Shown here: one piece after another, positions 60,586 through 64,000 of the stretch
Position numbering within the stretch: the stretch's first letter is position 1
Layout of the letters: each line of letters begins with the position of its first letter
NCBI GenBank assembly: GCA_030706745.1
Contig: JAUZNX010000005.1
Location: 1 to 64,000 of the forward strand
DNA from: Bacteroidota bacterium
GTDB taxonomy: Bacteria > Bacteroidota > Ignavibacteria > Palsa-1295
Direction: 5' to 3'
Length of the DNA stretch: 64,000 bases
The notes under the pieces: model-generated
Seen by the model: the letters and a program-made list of their open reading frames with translations, nothing else
The model's database searches: none
Told to the model about the DNA's origin: nothing
Program-made: the position numbers and the translations under genes

Positions 60586-62184
60586 TTAATTATGAATTAC
60601 AACTCTATATAAAGTAAAAGCGCCGATCTTCGTTTCAGCATAATAATTTGAATCGAGCCACGCGCCAAGTTCGCGGAAGTCCTCTCGAAGAATCTCATGG
60701 CCCAGTCGGCCACCATAGTACTGACGGAATGCTTCCGGCGCATCGCAAACGATGAAGTACTTTGGGTGCTTCTGACGCATATCGGCCAGATACTCACGCC
60801 GCCATCGCTGTTGAAACGGCATGAGCGTATCATTGCCCCGCATCGCCAGCGCATGAATCGTCTGGAAACGGCTTGCGCTCGTTAGCCGAGCATGGTATTG
60901 CGGATAGCTGTATGGGCCAAACATTTGCACCGTGTCGCCGGGCTTTGTGCGGGATATCAGGTATTGGCTACACGCCAGTTGGGCCGGATAGCCGAATTCC
61001 TTCGAGGGTTCATATTGTGCATACGAATCATCGAATGATCTGATTTCGCCTTGCGCGATCCCGATAAGAACGTGCTGGACAGTATTACCACGAAGGGTTT
61101 GGAAAACAAAGAAAAGTACGACTCCTGCCGTCAGAGTCTGCTTTGCCCATGCGTTCCATTTTGTCCACTCTATCACTCTCGTCCAGCCAATGGCGGACAA
61201 TAGGATGAATAGCGTCATCGCCGGATGGTAATGGTAGACGCTGTGACGGTATAGCAGGATCAGCGAAATAAGGCTAGCCGCGAATAGGCCGGTCCATACA
61301 TACAAAGCCGGTCGGTTCGTTTTCCAGAGATAATGAGAGCCGGATGCCACTGCGAATGATGAAATCGCGTAAAAGCGGACGGGCTGCCAGAAGTCAAATG
61401 ATGTTCCGGTGCCGCCGTAGACCCTCATATTGAAAAGGAAAGTGGCTTCCCAAAAATCGCGGAGCCCGCCGAGTGGCAAATAGACAAGAAGAAACAAAAC
61501 AAAAGGAAGCGCCGCCCCGATAATTACAAGTAGCGCACTTCGGAGCCGCGTGCCCGAAGGCTCGCGCAGAAAAGCCATGAGAAAGACCGGTGCATACAAA
61601 CCGTATGTCGGGCGAAGGAGAAGGGTCGAGCCAGCCAGGAGTCCAATCCAGAAACGATGTCCCTTCGGCTCGCAGAGCCAAAGAGAGAATGCTGCTAGCA
61701 GTAAGATGGTGACATAGGTATCGCGCTCGCCAGCCATCCATAATCCCTGTTGCACATAATAGAGCGCCCCAAGGATGGCGGCCAGCGCTCCGGCGCGCGA
61801 ATCGAGCAAGAACGTGCCTATCTTATAGAGTAGGGCACTGCCTATCAATTGAATCAGAATGTCGAAGGCATGAAAGGCGAGTTGAGAGTGACCGCTCGTT
61901 ACAATTTGGAATGCATGGATGAGCACGATGCCCGGATAATTTTGGTCCCACGATCCGATATAGGGGAGATGGCCATGCAAGAGCAGGTCCCCCATATAGG
62001 CATATAGCGCGTTATCGTTATTGAAGGGATAGGTGAGCGTGACGGAAAAGATTATCCCGCAGAGAATCAGCGACAGCGCGAATTGGCGGGAACGGGTGGC
62101 GGGCAAGGTCTTTTGATTGGTGGCCCCAGTGCTAAGTCCGAAATTGCCAAAAGTGTTTCTTGGAGTCCGTCCACTTGAGGTCAC
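60586..62184 (-). CDS. GT-C (GT39-like) membrane glycosyltransferase
   Basis: 532 residues. An N-terminal cytoplasmic tail of ~30 residues precedes the first helix. First loop: NNDNALYAYMGDLLLHGHLPYIGSWDQNYPGIVLIH, with a catalytic-type acidic D-x-D/ND pair; then LDSRAGALAAILGALYYVQQG and WMAGERDTYVTILLLAAFSLWL, typical of PMT_2-like proteins. About ten hydrophobic segments, and a soluble C-terminus containing FGPYSYPQYHARLTSASRFQT. Likely the first enzyme gene of the minus-strand locus, 22 bases downstream of the TerC stop in genome order (i.e. TerC lies upstream). Confidence 0.8.
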   Translation of the reverse strand: MTSSGRTPRNTFGNFGLSTGATNQKTLPATRSRQFALSLILCGIIFSVTLTYPFNNDNALYAYMGDLLLHGHLPYIGSWDQNYPGIVLIHAFQIVTSGHSQLAFHAFDILIQLIGSALLYKIGTFLLDSRAGALAAILGALYYVQQGLWMAGERDTYVTILLLAAFSLWLCEPKGHRFWIGLLAGSTLLLRPTYGLYAPVFLMAFLREPSGTRLRSALLVIIGAALPFVLFLLVYLPLGGLRDFWEATFLFNMRVYGGTGTSFDFWQPVRFYAISSFAVASGSHYLWKTNRPALYVWTGLFAASLISLILLYRHSVYHYHPAMTLFILLSAIGWTRVIEWTKWNAWAKQTLTAGVVLFFVFQTLRGNTVQHVLIGIAQGEIRSFDDSYAQYEPSKEFGYPAQLACSQYLISRTKPGDTVQMFGPYSYPQYHARLTSASRFQTIHALAMRGNDTLMPFQQRWRREYLADMRQKHPKYFIVCDAPEAFRQYYGGRLGHEILREDFRELGAWLDSNYYAETKIGAFTLYRVVIHN

Positions 62185-62206
62185 CCGGTGCAGTCTGAAT
62201 ACTGCC

Positions 62207-63088
62207 TTATTGTTTTTCGCGTATAGTTACCGATAGCAGGATCGAAGTCAGCAGGACCGCAGTGACCACCGCAAGCGCCAGGGTATTCGTGATGAGTAGA
62301 TTAGGCCATACCGCCGGCAAGAGCATCTTGATCCCGATGAACCAGAGTATCACTCCAACGCCCTGCTTAACAAAACGAAACGCTTCATGGACACGGACGA
62401 GTAAGAAATACATCGAACGGAGCCCAAGCACCGCGAGCATATTCGAAGCATAGATAATGAACGGATCGCGGGTCACCGAAAAAATCGCCGGGATGCTATC
62501 GACAGCAAAGATGATGTCCATCACTTCGATCACGGCTAAGACCAGGAACAAGGGCGTGGCGATCAGACGCGTACGATGGCGAATCTCCGCGCGAACAAAG
62601 AAGCGGGTCCCGTGAAAATCCGGAGCGATCTTGATCATCTTTGAGACGAGCCGGATCGTCCGGCTCGTCGCTGGATCGAACTCGTGCGAGGAACCGCGGA
62701 GCATCACAAACCCGCTGTACAAAACGATAGCGCCAAAGGCGTACATCAGCCAGTCGAATTCATCGACAAGAGCCACGCCGACGAAGATGAGCACGCCTCG
62801 CAGGACGAGCACTCCGATTATTCCATAATTCAGCGCGCGCCGCTGGGCCGATGCGCTCACGCCGAAATGCGTGAAGAGCATCAAGAAGATGAAGAGGTTA
62901 TCGAACGAAAGCGACTTTTCGAGTAAATAACCGGTGACGAATGCTTCAGCTTGGTTCGGACCGGCATAATAATAGATGCCGATGGCGACAAGCAGAGAAA
63001 GGCCGATCCAGAACAGACTCCATGCGAGTGCTTTTTGGAAGCTCATGGTGCGCTTCAACAGAAGCACATGAGGATTGGTAGCAACCAT
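62207..63088 (-). CDS. TerC-family integral membrane protein (Alx-like)
   Basis: 293 residues with about seven to nine membrane helices. TerC signatures: VTGYLLEKSLSFDNLFIFLMLFTHFG (residues ~50-75), RRALNYGIIGVLVLRGVLIFVGVALV, and VMDIIFAVDSIPAIFSVTRDPFIIYASNMLAVLGLRSMYFLL. TerC/Alx proteins are linked to manganese efflux and to metalation of secreted proteins; some members are tellurite-related. I looked for a manganese (yybP-ykoY) riboswitch upstream and saw none. The start could also be an internal ATG at residue 15 (MSFQKALAW). Confidence 0.92.
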   Translation of the reverse strand: MVATNPHVLLLKRTMSFQKALAWSLFWIGLSLLVAIGIYYYAGPNQAEAFVTGYLLEKSLSFDNLFIFLMLFTHFGVSASAQRRALNYGIIGVLVLRGVLIFVGVALVDEFDWLMYAFGAIVLYSGFVMLRGSSHEFDPATSRTIRLVSKMIKIAPDFHGTRFFVRAEIRHRTRLIATPLFLVLAVIEVMDIIFAVDSIPAIFSVTRDPFIIYASNMLAVLGLRSMYFLLVRVHEAFRFVKQGVGVILWFIGIKMLLPAVWPNLLITNTLALAVVTAVLLTSILLSVTIREKQ

Positions 63089-63378
63089 TTTTCGGTGCGC
63101 GTCCAGATTCCACTCTGCGCCACCATTCTTGATTGTAGCAGCAATGATCCGATCGTGTGAAGATTACTCGCACCATGTGTTACAACTCGAATTGGCTATC
63201 CGGCACGCAATTTTTTTGGCCGAAAAATCCCCAATTTCTTGCGTATTGGATTTAAATGTCCTATATTCGTAGGCATGGATTCGAGCAGGAATCCCATTGG
63301 CCGCACGGCCGGATCTTCCCGAAAGAGAAGAATCTGGTCAATTCGGTTGAAATTCGCCGATTTCTGCACTTTTCTATA

Positions 63379-63471
63379 CGGCATCAGGTCTATTCTTGAT
63401 GCCGATCGGGTGGATCAATCCGCCCACAAGTTTTTCTTTTACTGCTATTGCGCGGCTTGCGAGCGCAATAG
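63379..63471 (+). promoter_or_regulatory. Structured leader with three consecutive hairpins and a terminator-like step
   Basis: Hairpin 1: CGGCATCA (63379-63386) with TGATGCCG (63397-63404). Hairpin 2: GGGTGGAT (63408-63415) with ATCCGCCC (63418-63425), one G-T pair, followed after 5 bases by TTTTTCTTTT (63431-63440), which looks like an intrinsic terminator. Hairpin 3: CTATTGCGC (63445-63453) with GCGCAATAG (63463-63471), perfect. The 3' edge is 120 bases before the ATG of the last gene. This could be an attenuator or simply a terminator plus hairpins. Confidence 0.4.
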
Positions 63472-63591
63472 TAAACCACCCTGCAGTTTGGGGGCCGAGA
63501 CGGTTCGTATTCGGACTTCGCGCTGCAGGATTGGTTGAAGTTTATCAACCGCTTGCGATTGCAATTTTTTTAATTTCAAGGAGACGTTAGT

Positions 63592-64000
63592 ATGAAATCA
63601 CGCCGTTCGTGGTTAATGGGCTTAGCTCTTGGAGTAGCTCTCAGCTTTGGGGCGCCCTCGCTCTATGCACAGACTTCAGTTTTGGGAAGTGGCCCTCGAC
63701 TCATCTCGTATCAGGGCCTGATGGTGAATACCGCCGATGGACAGGCTGTAACAGGACAGCACGTGGTAAAAGTAGATTACTACGATGCTTCATCTGCAGG
63801 CAATTTGCTCGGTTCAGAGACTTTTAAGTCTGTGACGTTTACTGCGGGAGTTTTCGATCTAACACTAGGCTCGGGATTCGTGCCACCGCAGTTTCCTGCG
63901 TCCATGAGATTCAATGCCCCATACTGGATTCAGATAACCTATGATCCAGGTGCGACCGACGAGAAGGTGTTTGATAGACAGGAGATGCTTTCCGCTCCAT
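63592..64000 (+). CDS. Secreted tail-fibre/collar-like surface protein (partial)
   Basis: The first 136 codons are visible; the gene continues past the right edge. An AAGGAG ribosome-binding site lies 9 bases before ATG 63592. A signal peptide (KSRRSWLMGLALGVALSF, cleavage near SLYAQT) is followed by PRLISYQGLMVNTADGQAVTGQHVVKVDYYD, LLGSETFKSVTFTAGVFDLTLGSG. ISYQG-L...G-PV-G----V-YD and G-F-V-LGSG are the pattern of large Bacteroidota exported proteins whose repeats resemble phage tail fibres. It probably ends in a sorting domain outside the window. Confidence 0.7.
   Translation, partial: MKSRRSWLMGLALGVALSFGAPSLYAQTSVLGSGPRLISYQGLMVNTADGQAVTGQHVVKVDYYDASSAGNLLGSETFKSVTFTAGVFDLTLGSGFVPPQFPASMRFNAPYWIQITYDPGATDEKVFDRQEMLSAP

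Noticed and set aside
62115-62206. Another heptad array near the TerC stop codon
   Set aside because: AGTGCTA and AGTCCGA can be read in register, but the run is too short and unmirrored to call.
63089-63240. Manganese (yybP-ykoY) riboswitch upstream of the TerC-family gene
   Set aside because: The conserved helices and loop sequences of that riboswitch are not visible on the minus strand here.

Overview
The window reads as a chromosomal fragment of a Bacteroidota-lineage bacterium, probably a deep branch such as Ignavibacteria or Kapabacteria (the branch is inference). Reasons: at least six secreted proteins end in type IX secretion (T9SS) sorting-type domains; two TonB receptor/DUF4249 lipoprotein pairs and a GWxTD protein are present; and three copies of TATCTTTG, a perfect match to the Bacteroidota -7 promoter element TAnnTTTG, sit just upstream of genes. 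Composition is moderately GC-rich apart from an AT-rich island at 15.35-16.3 kb. No rRNA, tRNA, CRISPR array or classical insertion sequence was recognised.

Layout. 0-8 kb: end of a T9SS cargo gene, a TlpA-like thioredoxin, a lamin-tail-domain protein, rimO, a GWxTD protein, a degenerate glycerate-kinase homologue and an unknown secreted protein. 8-15 kb: PpiD-like chaperone, beta-propeller cargo, outer-membrane barrel, MEMO-like protein and an orphan polytopic membrane protein. 15-27 kb: AT-rich island, an XRE regulator divergent from three T9SS cargo genes (propeller, 1854-residue protein, subtilase). 27-30 kb: a four-helix-bundle gene inside a repeat-flanked element, der, small genes. 30-41 kb: PorE-like OmpA protein, two TonB receptor/DUF4249 modules, anchor-type cargo, PEBP-family lipoprotein. 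41-62 kb: a surface-glycosylation locus, almost all on the minus strand, with ten polytopic GT-C-like membrane proteins (five of them tandem paralogues with overlapping ends), two GtrB-like polyprenyl-phosphate glycosyltransferases (one fused to a WecD-like acetyltransferase), an NDP-sugar dehydratase/epimerase and a methyltransferase. 62-64 kb: TerC-family protein and the start of another secreted protein behind a structured leader.

How it fits together (inference): secreted proteins leave by T9SS. Sugars loaded on polyprenyl phosphate by the GtrB-like enzymes would be used on the periplasmic side by the GT-C enzymes to decorate surface glycan or cargo.

The least conventional signal is a family of small elements made of degenerate 7-base units in exact register, often as mirrored arms around a short spacer. 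They occur at gene junctions near 1.15, 6.24, 13.64, 26.73/27.13, 30.44, 38.98, 52.44 and 59.54 kb (a weaker case at 11.95 kb). They supply stop codons, TTG start codons, signal-peptide starts and protein tails. One pair of such arms encloses the four-helix-bundle gene, suggesting one gene-bearing and several gene-less members of the same class.
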